A stretch of 50,951 bases of DNA from Gammaproteobacteria bacterium. GTDB taxonomy: Bacteria; Pseudomonadota; Gammaproteobacteria; Pseudomonadales; Oceanobacteraceae. Positions 43,411-50,951 of the stretch are shown piece by piece. How positions within the stretch are numbered: position 1 is the stretch's first letter; each line of letters opens with the position of its first letter. The stretch spans positions 1 to 50,951 of the forward strand of contig JABXIK010000113.1 of the NCBI GenBank assembly GCA_013373125.1. The letters run 5' to 3'. The notes beneath the pieces were generated by a model. It made no database searches, was not told the DNA's origin, and was given only the letters and a program-made list of their open reading frames with translations. The translations under genes were made by a program, and so were the position numbers.

Positions 43411-44793
43411 TCAGTTTTGAATAACCGCGCCGAGCTTAATATCTTGTTGATTGATTCTTTGGCGGCTTACGTACAATAAGCGCCCTAATAGCAATACAGC
43501 GTTCACAGTTAGGCCGACAATCAGGCCAATCCAGAAGCCAGCAGCACCAGTTGGCGCCCCCTGAGACAAACCAAGGTAATATCCTAGCGGCAGGCCGACT
43601 AGCCAAAAAGAGACAATACTTATGACCAAGGTGACCATGGTGTCTTTATAACCGCGTAAGGCACCTGCGGCAGCCACTTGAATGCTGTCACTTATTTGGA
43701 AGACGGCGGCATGGGCCAATAAAAGCATGGCGAGGGCCATGACTTGAGTATCTTGAGAATATAAGCCCACGAGGGGTTCACGCATAAACAGTAAGATACT
43801 GCCATTAAATAGGGCGAATAATAAATTTACTTGAATGGCATTGATCCAGGCTTGTTTGGCTCCTACAGGGTCATTACGGCCTAACTCATGGCCCACACGT
43901 ACCGTCAATGCGGTGGCTAAACTCAGGGGCACCATAAATAAAACCGTCGTAATGTTTAGGGTGATTTGGTGAGCGGCGACCACCACAGGTCCTAGTCGGG
44001 CCAAAAATAGAGCGATAACGCAGAATAGGCTCACCTCAGCGAAAATAGCCAAACCAATTGGCAAGCCTATAGCGGTTAATTGGCGAATGGTTTGGCCGTT
44101 GGGTGCTGCGAAATTTTGTAGGGGTTTTACTTTCTGGTGATGACGACTCTTAAATGTATAAAGCGCAATGGCAAACGTCATCATATAAAACACGATTAAC
44201 GTCGCAAGACCACAACCAGGGCCGCCCATGGCCTCAATGGGTCCCCAGCCAAATACAAATAATAGATTCAGTGGAATGTTAAGCAGTAGCCCTATGAAAG
44301 CGATCACAGTCACAGGTTGGGTGAGGTGGATGGCTTCGTTATAAGAGCGAAAGGCTTGATGAACAGCAACGGCCGGCAAAGCGAGGGCAATGTAATATAA
44401 ATACTCTTGCGATAAGGCTTGGATGTCCTCACTGATGTTCATTAGTGACATTAACGGTCGCGTGCCCAGAAGCAGGATCAGCATGGCACATAGACCAATG
44501 ATTAAGCCAAGATAAATGCCTTGTTGTAGATAATGTGCCGAACGAGCTTTGTCTCTTGCTCCTTTAGCGTGGGCGACCATAGGCGTCAAGGCCACCATGA
44601 TCCCTGCCTCAAATAAAACGATGGGCAGCCAGATACTGCTACCCACTGCGATAGAGGCTAAATCCAATGTGCCTGCTAACCCGGCAATTAAGGTGTCCAC
44701 CACACCCATACCGGTTTGCGCTAATTGCGTACCGAGAATCGGGAGCATTAGCACCATAAGCGGTTTGGCCTGCTTAAAAAATGCGCTGAGCAT
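43411..44793 (-). CDS. norM: MATE multidrug efflux transporter, NorM-like
   Basis: A 460-residue protein with twelve predicted membrane helices in two halves. Family motifs include LPILGTQLAQTGMGVVDTLI in helix 1 and PLSLATALTVRVGHELGR at the start of the second half. It exports cationic drugs in exchange for Na+ or H+. Length matches NorM (about 460). A 69-bp gap separates it from the next minus-strand gene; it is divergent from epmC across 127 bp. Confidence 0.92.
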   Translation of the reverse strand: MLSAFFKQAKPLMVLMLPILGTQLAQTGMGVVDTLIAGLAGTLDLASIAVGSSIWLPIVLFEAGIMVALTPMVAHAKGARDKARSAHYLQQGIYLGLIIGLCAMLILLLGTRPLMSLMNISEDIQALSQEYLYYIALALPAVAVHQAFRSYNEAIHLTQPVTVIAFIGLLLNIPLNLLFVFGWGPIEAMGGPGCGLATLIVFYMMTFAIALYTFKSRHHQKVKPLQNFAAPNGQTIRQLTAIGLPIGLAIFAEVSLFCVIALFLARLGPVVVAAHQITLNITTVLFMVPLSLATALTVRVGHELGRNDPVGAKQAWINAIQVNLLFALFNGSILLFMREPLVGLYSQDTQVMALAMLLLAHAAVFQISDSIQVAAAGALRGYKDTMVTLVISIVSFWLVGLPLGYYLGLSQGAPTGAAGFWIGLIVGLTVNAVLLLGRLLYVSRQRINQQDIKLGAVIQN

Positions 44794-44920
44794 ACTGCGC
44801 TATTCCTTAGTAAAAAAACGCCCCAGTATCACCAAATTGTTATGAAATGCAATGCTCAAGGTTTGTAACTGGTAGGGGATCGCCATAACTGGTATAAAGC
44901 AGGCCAGCTAAGATGTTGTT

Positions 44921-45475
44921 ATGAAGTGTATGTACCATTGTTCGACGGTTATTCAGGTATTTAACCAGTGTTTTAAAGCATCGCTGCAAACCGAGCTGGT
45001 TCGCGGCGGGCATGAGCCTATATATATTCCCAGAAGTCCGTATTATCCTTGGGATCGTGTGATTTTTGCTCATGGCTTTTTTGCCAGTGCCCTGCATGAA
45101 ATTAGCCATTGGTGTATTGCTGGCCCTGAGCGACGTAAACAAGTGGATTTTGGCTATTGGTATAACCCAGATGGCCGTACACAAGAGCAACAAACTGAGT
45201 TTGAAAAGGTGGAAATTAAGCCGCAAGCACTGGAATGGATATTGAGTCGCAGCGCGGATTTTCACTTTAATGTCAGTATCGATAATTTAAGCGGTGATCC
45301 TCATTACATTGAGCAATCCGCGAATGTCTTTAAAGACAATATATATGCGCAGGTACAAGAGTATTTGCAACAAGGTTTGCCCGAACGGGCACAGAGATTC
45401 AGTGATGCGTTAGTTGCGTACTATCGAAATGGTCGAAAACTGGATCCAGTAGAATTTCAACGGGAAGCGTTATAG
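44921..45475 (+). CDS. epmC: elongation factor P hydroxylase EpmC
   Basis: A 184-residue protein matching E. coli YfcM/EpmC throughout: EPIYIPRS, FAHGFFASALHEISHWCIAGPERR with the metal-binding HEISH, VDFGYWYNPDGRTQEQQTEFEKVEIKPQALEW, and a C-terminal PERAQRFSDALVAYY. EpmC hydroxylates the beta-lysylated Lys of EF-P, completing the modification begun by EpmA/EpmB (not in this window). The N-terminal MKCMYHCSTVIQVFNQCF fits the family; ATG at 44930 is a possible alternative. The rhlB-like gene starts directly after the stop. Confidence 0.95.
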   Translation: MKCMYHCSTVIQVFNQCFKASLQTELVRGGHEPIYIPRSPYYPWDRVIFAHGFFASALHEISHWCIAGPERRKQVDFGYWYNPDGRTQEQQTEFEKVEIKPQALEWILSRSADFHFNVSIDNLSGDPHYIEQSANVFKDNIYAQVQEYLQQGLPERAQRFSDALVAYYRNGRKLDPVEFQREAL

Positions 45476-46816
45476 ATGCCAATTGGATTGATCAAAAAAA
45501 TATTTAGTAAAGCCGAACCTGTGCCCGCGAATAAGGGGCAAAAGGCAACGCCGGATAAGAAGAAGGCCGCGAATGCCTCCGCGACAAAATCTCAAAAAGC
45601 CAAACCTCAAGCGAAACCCAAAAAGCAAACCCCACCTTGGGATGTAAAACAATTCAATGTAGAACCTGCAGAAGGTCAAACCCGTTTTCATGATTTGAAT
45701 CTTGATGATCGCATCATGCACGGCATTTATGACTTGGGTTTTCAATACGCCAGCCCAATTCAAGCGGCAGCTTTGCCATTAACCTTAGCGGGTCACGATA
45801 TTATTGGTAAGGCACAAACCGGTACAGGTAAAACGGCTGCGTTTTTAATCACGGTTTTACAAAAACTGCTGACGACATCTCCGGCTGAGCGTTATGCCAG
45901 CGAGCCTCGCGCTTTGGTTATCGCACCAACCCGTGAATTAGCGATGCAGATTGCTAAAGATGCGCAGGGTCTTTCTAAACACACAGATTTAAACGTTGTG
46001 ACGGTTGTGGGCGGCGTGGATTACGACAAACAGAAAGATCAACTCAACGGCATCGTGGATATTCTAGTGGCCACACCCGGTCGTTTACTGGATTTCTTGC
46101 AGCAAAAAGCCGTGTATTTAGATCAGGTAGAGATGTTGGTCATTGATGAAGCGGATCGCATGCTAGACATGGGCTTTATTCCGGATTTGAAACGCATCAT
46201 TCGAGCCACGCCTGAAAAGTCCATTCGCCAAACACAGCTATTCAGTGCTACCTATCCTTATGATGTGGTGGCGTTGAGTGAGAGCTGGACATACAAGCCT
46301 CAGCAAATTGAAATTGAGCCAGAATCGGTTGCTACTGAAACTGTGGATCAGCGTTTTTATAGTTTACAAGAAACTGAAAAAGATCAGGTGCTGGTGGATT
46401 TATTAAAATCTCCCAATATGGGCAAAGCGATCATTTTCGCGAATCGTCGTGATACTTCTCGTGATCTGGCTGATCGCTTAAATAAAATGGGCGTGAAAGC
46501 CATGTTATTAAGTGGAGAGGTCGCTCAGCAAAAACGTGTTAAAACGTTAGAACGTTTTAAGAGCCAAGATAATACTGTACTGGTGGCAACCGACGTGGCA
46601 GGACGTGGTATTCACGTAGATGGCATTTCCCACGTGTTTAACTATAACCTTCCTGATGATCCGGAAGATTATGTTCACCGTATTGGCCGTACTGGCCGCG
46701 CGGGTGCTAGCGGTATGGCAATTACCTTTATTGATGAATATGAAGCGTATGGCTTGATGGATCTGGAATCTTATTTAGGTAAAAAGATCGTTACCGAGCC
46801 TGTTCCAAAGGAGTGA
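45476..46816 (+). CDS. rhlB: DEAD-box RNA helicase, RhlB-like
   Basis: A 446-residue helicase. It has a Lys/Ala/Pro-rich disordered N-terminus (about 10-55), then the Q motif (FQYASPIQAAALPL), Walker A AQTGTGKTA, DEAD, SAT, and motif VI HRIGRTGRAG. The order and spacing fit the RhlB/RhlE group; the N-terminal basic extension and the absence of a long C-terminus favour RhlB, a degradosome helicase. The ATG immediately follows the epmC stop. It is the second gene of a plus-strand group reaching pdxB. Confidence 0.9.
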   Translation: MPIGLIKKIFSKAEPVPANKGQKATPDKKKAANASATKSQKAKPQAKPKKQTPPWDVKQFNVEPAEGQTRFHDLNLDDRIMHGIYDLGFQYASPIQAAALPLTLAGHDIIGKAQTGTGKTAAFLITVLQKLLTTSPAERYASEPRALVIAPTRELAMQIAKDAQGLSKHTDLNVVTVVGGVDYDKQKDQLNGIVDILVATPGRLLDFLQQKAVYLDQVEMLVIDEADRMLDMGFIPDLKRIIRATPEKSIRQTQLFSATYPYDVVALSESWTYKPQQIEIEPESVATETVDQRFYSLQETEKDQVLVDLLKSPNMGKAIIFANRRDTSRDLADRLNKMGVKAMLLSGEVAQQKRVKTLERFKSQDNTVLVATDVAGRGIHVDGISHVFNYNLPDDPEDYVHRIGRTGRAGASGMAITFIDEYEAYGLMDLESYLGKKIVTEPVPKE

Positions 46817-46820
46817 TCAC

Positions 46821-47237
46821 ATGACAGCACGGATGCTGTTTATTGTCGTTTTGTTTTATAGCAGTACGTGGGCATCTGCCATGACAGCAGAACAGGCCCA
46901 TAATCTGATACAGCAACAAACCCCTGAGTTATTAGGTGATGGCTCACAATTGGTGAGTGTGTATTTTTTTGGGAAATCCCACGACTTATCTGTGGTGGGG
47001 TTGGAAAGGGTAGGGGATGATTATTTGCCTATTCGGTGGTTGGTTATTATTGAATCGCAAAGCGTTTTGGGTTGGTACTATCCAACTGAAGAGTTTCCAG
47101 TGCGATTTGAAAATGGGCATTTAATCTTTCCAAAAGGTACTCTGGTTGAAGATGTAAATTTACTTCCTCACCCTCCGGCCAATATCACTTTAGAAAATCG
47201 GGTTATTCCTTTTTATCCTGCGTCGAGTACACGGTGA
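46821..47237 (+). CDS. secreted hypothetical protein
   Basis: A 138-residue protein with a signal peptide (MLFIVVLFYSSTWASAM) and a beta-rich body (LVSVYFFGKSHDLSVVGLER, LPIRWLVIIE, EFPVRFENGHLIFPKGTL). No family is recognised. It lies 4 bp after the rhlB stop and overlaps the xni-like gene by 4 bp (GTGA), so it is co-translated with it. Confidence 0.7.
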   Translation: MTARMLFIVVLFYSSTWASAMTAEQAHNLIQQQTPELLGDGSQLVSVYFFGKSHDLSVVGLERVGDDYLPIRWLVIIESQSVLGWYYPTEEFPVRFENGHLIFPKGTLVEDVNLLPHPPANITLENRVIPFYPASSTR

Positions 47238-48112
47238 AACACGCACATTTAATCGATATTTCGGCTGTCTTTTTTCGTTATTATTTTGCACCTGGTCCTA
47301 GTATTGTTAATGACGATGGCTGGGAAGTTTATCCGTTATTAGCCAGTTTGCGATGGCTGCTCAAACCTGAGTTTTTTACATCTGATTTAACCGTTGCCGC
47401 ATTTGATGAGAGCTTAGGGACCTGTTTTCGCCATACCTTGGATGAAGACTACAAGGCCAATCGAGCGATGCCGACAGAAGATATTATTTATCAATTAAGT
47501 TTATTGAAGTCGTTTTGTGAAAATATGGGTTTTGTTGTGTTAGCAGGCGAAGAGTTTGAAGCAGATGATTACATTGCAACTTGTGCTGTCATGTTGAGTG
47601 ATCATACGAAGGTCATTCATTCTCGTGATAAAGATTTACGCCAATTGTTATCACCTTCGATTGTTATGAAAGATAGCGCTAACGACGTTATCTGGAGTGA
47701 AGATACGTTATTCGCTGAAACTGGCTTACAAGCATCGCAGGTAGTGGATTTTCTATCGTTGGTCGGTGATGCTAGTGACAATATAGTAGGTGTTCCAAAG
47801 GTTGGAGTGAAAACGGCTACGAGCTTGTTGCAGCATTATCAGAATTTAGATGGCATCTATGCCGCTGTTCAAGCTGGCGAGGTTTTACCCGTGCGGGGAG
47901 CTAAAGGTATTGCTGAGGCCTTAACCGAAAACGTTTCCCGTGTAAGATTGAATCAACAATTGATTGAACTTCGCAAAGATATTCCATTGCAGCTACAACC
48001 CTTAGAATTCACTCATGAGTCTTATGCTTTTTTACAAGCTTTGAGTCAGCAAGTGGGCATTCTAACGCCTTTGAATAAAGCATTAGAAAAGATAGCAGGT
48101 TTACATTTATGA
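47234..48112 (+). CDS. xni: 5'-3' exonuclease / flap endonuclease Xni-like
   Basis: A 292-residue PIN-like nuclease. N-terminal HLIDISAVFFRYYF, acidic residues in FDESL, EEFEADDYIATC and HSRDKDLRQLL, and the DNA-binding helix-hairpin-helix VGDASDNIVGVPKVGVKTATSLL match the Pol I 5'-nuclease/Xni family without the polymerase. E. coli Xni is about 250 residues, so this one is slightly longer. It starts with GTG, overlapping the previous gene by 4 bp, and overlaps pdxB by 4 bp (ATGA). Role: structure-specific DNA repair. Confidence 0.9.
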   Translation: MKHAHLIDISAVFFRYYFAPGPSIVNDDGWEVYPLLASLRWLLKPEFFTSDLTVAAFDESLGTCFRHTLDEDYKANRAMPTEDIIYQLSLLKSFCENMGFVVLAGEEFEADDYIATCAVMLSDHTKVIHSRDKDLRQLLSPSIVMKDSANDVIWSEDTLFAETGLQASQVVDFLSLVGDASDNIVGVPKVGVKTATSLLQHYQNLDGIYAAVQAGEVLPVRGAKGIAEALTENVSRVRLNQQLIELRKDIPLQLQPLEFTHESYAFLQALSQQVGILTPLNKALEKIAGLHL

Positions 48113-49242
48113 AAATTGTCGCGGATGAAAACATCCCTTTATTAGAGGCCTTCTTTGCGGATATTTGTCAGGAGTTAGTGACATTGCCAGGCCGTGACAT
48201 GACGGCTGAGCAAGTAAAGGATGCAGACATCTTGTTAGTGCGTTCTATTACAAAAGTGAATGAAGCATTACTGCAAGGTAGCCAAGTGAAATTTGTTGGC
48301 ACGTGTACCATAGGTACGGATCACTTAGATACACAATACCTGCAAGAACAAGGTATTCAATTCGCGAACGCACCTGGATGTAATGCTAAAGCTGTCGTGG
48401 ATTATGTTTTAAGTTGTTTATTAGTTTTACAAGAACAGCGTCAGCAGGATTGGCAAACTCTGTCTGTAGGGATTGTTGGTGCGGGCAATGTAGGCGGACT
48501 GCTTTATGATACCTTAAAAGCGCTAGGTATGAATGTTGTGGCGTATGACCCGAATATTGAAGCGTATGCCAGTGAAGAAAATGCCGCTGATGTTTGGCTG
48601 CAGGATGTCGTTACATTACACACTCCAATTACACGAGAAGGCGTAAACAAAACCCATCACCTAGTGGATGAAACACGTTTAAAAGCCATGAAGTCTGATG
48701 CGTGTTTAATTAACAGCTGTCGAGGATCTGTGGTGGATAATTCTGCTTTAATCCGTCACTTAAACCTTAACCCTAAGTTTCAAGCGATTCTGGATGTGTA
48801 TGAAGAGGAGCCATCACCTAGTGATGAGTTGTTAAAAGCCTGTTTGTTGGCAACGCCACATATTGCGGGTTATAGCTTAGATGGTAAGTATGGTGGCACC
48901 TCTATGATTTATGAGGCGGTTTGTGATGTGTTTGCTTTGCCCAAGCGATTGAGGTTAGCGCAACTTATTGCAGAATCTCCCGTACGTAAACAGAGCTTTA
49001 GTAGCGAAGCGGAGATGTCTTATATTCTTAAGCAGGTGATTCGCAATGCGTATGATGTACGTGATGATCATTTTAGAATGCAAAGTCTAATGGGGTTAGA
49101 TACCACTCTAAAGGCAAAAGCGTTTGATCGCTTAAGAAAAGATTATCCATTAAGACGTGATTTAAATTGCCAAGTGGTATCCGCAAAACGACTGTCACAC
49201 CCTGTATGGTTGCAGGCACTTGGCGTGAGGGTTAAGCAGTAA
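48109..49242 (+). CDS. pdxB: erythronate-4-phosphate dehydrogenase PdxB
   Basis: A 377-residue NAD-dependent 2-hydroxyacid dehydrogenase of the pyridoxal phosphate pathway, turning 4-phosphoerythronate into its 2-oxo form. Marks: GTCTIGTDHLD, the Rossmann motif VGIVGAGNVGG, INSCRGSVVDN, catalytic ATPHIAGYSLDGK (His in PHIAG), and the PdxB-specific C-terminal domain (about 110 residues). Length equals E. coli PdxB (378). ATG overlaps the xni stop (ATGA). A PLP-using protein is encoded elsewhere in the window, but no link is implied. Confidence 0.96.
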   Translation: MKIVADENIPLLEAFFADICQELVTLPGRDMTAEQVKDADILLVRSITKVNEALLQGSQVKFVGTCTIGTDHLDTQYLQEQGIQFANAPGCNAKAVVDYVLSCLLVLQEQRQQDWQTLSVGIVGAGNVGGLLYDTLKALGMNVVAYDPNIEAYASEENAADVWLQDVVTLHTPITREGVNKTHHLVDETRLKAMKSDACLINSCRGSVVDNSALIRHLNLNPKFQAILDVYEEEPSPSDELLKACLLATPHIAGYSLDGKYGGTSMIYEAVCDVFALPKRLRLAQLIAESPVRKQSFSSEAEMSYILKQVIRNAYDVRDDHFRMQSLMGLDTTLKAKAFDRLRKDYPLRRDLNCQVVSAKRLSHPVWLQALGVRVKQ

Positions 49243-49267
49243 TTCAAATGCTTGTTTGAATTTGAGG

Positions 49268-49302
49268 CACAAAAAAACAGCCGATAGGCTGCCTTTGTTT
49301 GT
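49268..49302. terminator. bidirectional terminator after pdxB
   Basis: CAGCC-GATA-GGCTG preceded by seven A and followed by CTTTGTTTG. It serves pdxB on plus and the PA1571-like gene (stop at 49315) on minus. A further dyad AATTCAAA-N6-TTTGAATT lies just upstream (about 49241-49262). Confidence 0.75.
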
Positions 49303-49314
49303 TTGGGAGATGAA

Positions 49315-49470
49315 TTAAGAACGAGTAGCTTTTAAGATATTCTTAATGGCTTTTTGAATCATCTCTTCAGTGATAGGGGTTTCTTTGCCCTTATCATCGA
49401 TAATAGCTGCACCATGCATGTAATCATTATTTTTATTTTGTGTGGTCTGTGTCGTGGTTGTGTTCTTCAT
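49315..49470 (-). CDS. PA1571-like small protein
   Basis: A 51-residue protein: Thr/Gln/Asn-rich N-terminus, then YMHGAAIIDDKGKETPITEEMIQKAIKNI, very close to the consensus I recall for the pseudomonad PA1571 family (function unknown). The frame opens at 49527; the ATG at 49470 has GGGGTGAT upstream and a better N-terminus. It is transcribed away from the RlmI-like gene. Confidence 0.75.
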   Translation of the reverse strand: MKNTTTTQTTQNKNNDYMHGAAIIDDKGKETPITEEMIQKAIKNILKATRS

Positions 49471-49534
49471 AACATCACCCCTAATACATGTACTTTCAGT
49501 ATAGTAACAGCCAGCGTTGTGAGCCAAGTACTTT

Positions 49535-50455
49535 ATGAAAAAAGATTCGGTTTTAAAAGTTGTAACTCAAAAATTGCCCTCAAATGATGCAATGAGGTTG
49601 TTTCATGGCCGAGGTGGTCGCACACCGGGTTGGGAGCAGGTCAATATCGAGGTATATCCACCGGTTTTGTGGGTGATCATCTATCAAGCTATAGATGAAA
49701 CAGAACTACAAGCCATGTTGAATGCACTGTTACCGGATTGTGACAAGTTGAGAATTAAAAGTATTTACATTCAACGTCGTTATGAAACTGGTAATCCCGT
49801 ACAAGTTTTTTATGGCAATGATGACTATTTAGATAGAGATTTTCAGGTGGAGGAGGCGCGTCTCAACTATTGGGTGAACTTAGGCCGTAATCAAAACACT
49901 GGCTTGTTTTTAGATATGTGCGAAGGACGACGTTGGTTGCGAGAGAATGCAAAGGGGAAAAATGTTCTTAATTTATTCTCTTATACTTGCAGCTTGGGTA
50001 TATCTGCCGCTGAAGGTGATGCTCGATCGGTGGTGAATATCGATATGGCAAAAGGGGCTGTAAAAAGAGGTCAACAAAATCTAGCGTTAAATGACGTGCC
50101 TTGTGTAAGTAATACGTTTATCGCGCAAGATATTTTTAAAATGATAAAAAAGCTTACGCAAAAAGGACCGTTTGATATTTTGGTGGCGGATCCGCCAAGT
50201 TTTCAAAGTAAGGCATTTGATGTGCGCAAAGATTATGAAAAACTGTTGCTTAAATTGGCACCTGCTTTGGCCGACGATGCAATGTTAATGCTGTGTTTGA
50301 ATTCACCAGCCTTAGATACGCAGTTTATACATGACTTGGTTGCGCGGGTATTTGAAAACTACAAATTCATTCAGCGATTGCCTAACCCAGAGGTGTTGGC
50401 TGACGTAAATGAAGAAGCATCATTGAAAGTGATGCTTTATCAATTAAATAATTAG
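49535..50455 (+). CDS. class I SAM methyltransferase, RlmI/RlmK-like
   Basis: A 306-residue enzyme with an N-terminal substrate-binding part (FHGRGGRTPGWEQVNIEVYPPVLW) and a SAM domain: VLNLFSYTCSLGISAAEGDA (motif I), NIDMAKGAVKRGQQN, and the catalytic DPPSFQS. This is the pattern of 23S rRNA m5C/m2G methyltransferases of the RlmI/RlmK type, but the PUA domain typical of RlmI (about 400 residues) is absent, so the target is uncertain. The gene converges on the next one with a 4-bp overlap. Confidence 0.85.
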   Translation: MKKDSVLKVVTQKLPSNDAMRLFHGRGGRTPGWEQVNIEVYPPVLWVIIYQAIDETELQAMLNALLPDCDKLRIKSIYIQRRYETGNPVQVFYGNDDYLDRDFQVEEARLNYWVNLGRNQNTGLFLDMCEGRRWLRENAKGKNVLNLFSYTCSLGISAAEGDARSVVNIDMAKGAVKRGQQNLALNDVPCVSNTFIAQDIFKMIKKLTQKGPFDILVADPPSFQSKAFDVRKDYEKLLLKLAPALADDAMLMLCLNSPALDTQFIHDLVARVFENYKFIQRLPNPEVLADVNEEASLKVMLYQLNN

Positions 50456-50883
50456 GCGGTCGCCTCAAAAAAGTAAGTTTCGATCAAGCGCTGAATATCA
50501 ATGCTTGATCGTTCTTGCAGGGCTCGCTGTAATTGCGATGCCAGTGTGCTGTCACGTTTTTCTATAGAGTTGGCGTCAGCCAAAGCGGCTTTTGATAAAT
50601 TGGGTTTAATTAACTTAACAAACGCTTTTTGTGTGAGGGTACACTCTTCAGCACTTTCTTGTTTGATGATATCCAAATAACGAATATAACCTTCATCATG
50701 CAGCCACATTAACGCACCAATGGCAGATAAATACCTAGGGCTGTGTAATCCGAATTCGTCCATGTCATCGGGTCCGCAAATATCGTCAATAAATAAACTG
50801 ACTTTGCGTGGAAATTGCTGCAACAGTGTGAGCAATACCACGCCGATATCATGATAAAAATCGTCTATGTTGACATCATTCAT
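50452..50883 (-). CDS. hypothetical protein
   Basis: A 143-residue soluble protein. N-terminal DFYHDIGVVLLTLLQQFPRKVSLFIDDICGPDD and RYLSAIGALMWLHDEGYIRYLD suggest a winged-helix-like fold; the rest is helical (LASQLQRALQERSS). No family is recognised. No clear ribosome-binding site is seen; the previous gene's stop lies 8 bp upstream, so translational coupling is likely. Confidence 0.65.
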   Translation of the reverse strand: MNDVNIDDFYHDIGVVLLTLLQQFPRKVSLFIDDICGPDDMDEFGLHSPRYLSAIGALMWLHDEGYIRYLDIIKQESAEECTLTQKAFVKLIKPNLSKAALADANSIEKRDSTLASQLQRALQERSSIDIQRLIETYFFEATA

Positions 50884-50891
50884 AACAAAAA

Positions 50892-50951
50892 TTATTGGCT
50901 GTAGTGTTCGAAGAATCGACCCATCTTACCAATTGCGTCAGATAAATCATC
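50892..50951 (-). CDS. C-terminal tail of a gene leaving the window
   Basis: On the minus strand the frame to TAA (50892-50894) reads DDLSDAIGKMGRFFEHYSQ, 19 residues, open to the window edge. The stop lies 8 bp before the next gene's ATG, as in an operon. Too short to name; other frames are also short here, so confidence is limited. Confidence 0.4.
   Translation of the reverse strand, partial: DDLSDAIGKMGRFFEHYSQ

Overview
The window reads as chromosome of a marine-type gammaproteobacterium with moderate to low GC, probably near the Oceanospirillales (Bermanella/Oceanospirillaceae-like; an inference from gene content, not a database match). Support comes from genes typical of Gammaproteobacteria (HrpB, TrmA, TesB, EF-P hydroxylase EpmC, RhlB, Xni, PdxB, NorM) and a PA1571-like small protein. 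No rRNA, tRNA, CRISPR, complete insertion sequence or prophage was seen. Starts were chosen by ribosome-binding site and signal peptide.

Layout. 1-926: 5' part of a secreted zinc metalloprotease running off the left edge. 1.1-6.7 kb: a His-rich anchored protein, HrpB helicase, a Cache chemoreceptor and a small basic protein. 6.65-7.8 kb: two paralogous CxxC/HxxC mini-proteins and an orphan, interspersed with two perfect CRP-type palindromes. 7.9-10.4 kb: TrmA, then TesB with a PsrA-type operator. 10.4-10.78 kb: a gene-free stretch holding a ~200-bp element with inverted ends. 10.8-16.3 kb: a 7TMR-DISM/PAS kinase whose phospho-acceptor His is Lys, then an envelope redox cluster (haem lipoprotein, Tat FAD oxidase, Tat PLP-fold protein). 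16.4-19 kb: hypotheticals.

19-26 kb, all minus strand: an RND efflux pair behind a palindromic operator, a globin, and oleate hydratase with a perfect FNR/ANR box upstream. 26.3-30 kb: a PhoX-like lipoprotein phosphatase behind a three-repeat Pho box, and a di-haem cytochrome lipoprotein. 30.1-39 kb: an RDD membrane protein divergent from a five-gene operon: TonB-dependent receptor, HmuY-like lipoprotein with two tandem HmuY-like units, MotA/TolQ/ExbB protein, DUF2149 protein and a secreted, membrane-anchored CobN-like protein. The same families make up the Bacteroidetes Hmu haem system. A Fur-like site precedes it, and no cobalamin riboswitch or cobalamin-synthesis gene is visible. The likely logic is capture of haem at the surface, import by the receptor, and removal of iron (or another metal transaction) in the periplasm by the CobN-like protein, energised by the ExbB/DUF2149 pair instead of the usual AAA+ subunits. 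This is the most interesting system in the window.

39.3-40.8 kb: a secreted cyanophycinase-like peptidase behind a sigma-54-like promoter. 40.8-44.8 kb, minus: a lipoprotein, a GT51 transglycosylase, an unknown protein and a MATE pump. 44.9-49.2 kb, plus: tightly packed epmC, rhlB, a secreted hypothetical, xni and pdxB. 49.3-50.95 kb: a PA1571-like protein, an RlmI-like methyltransferase, a hypothetical, and the tail of a gene leaving the window.
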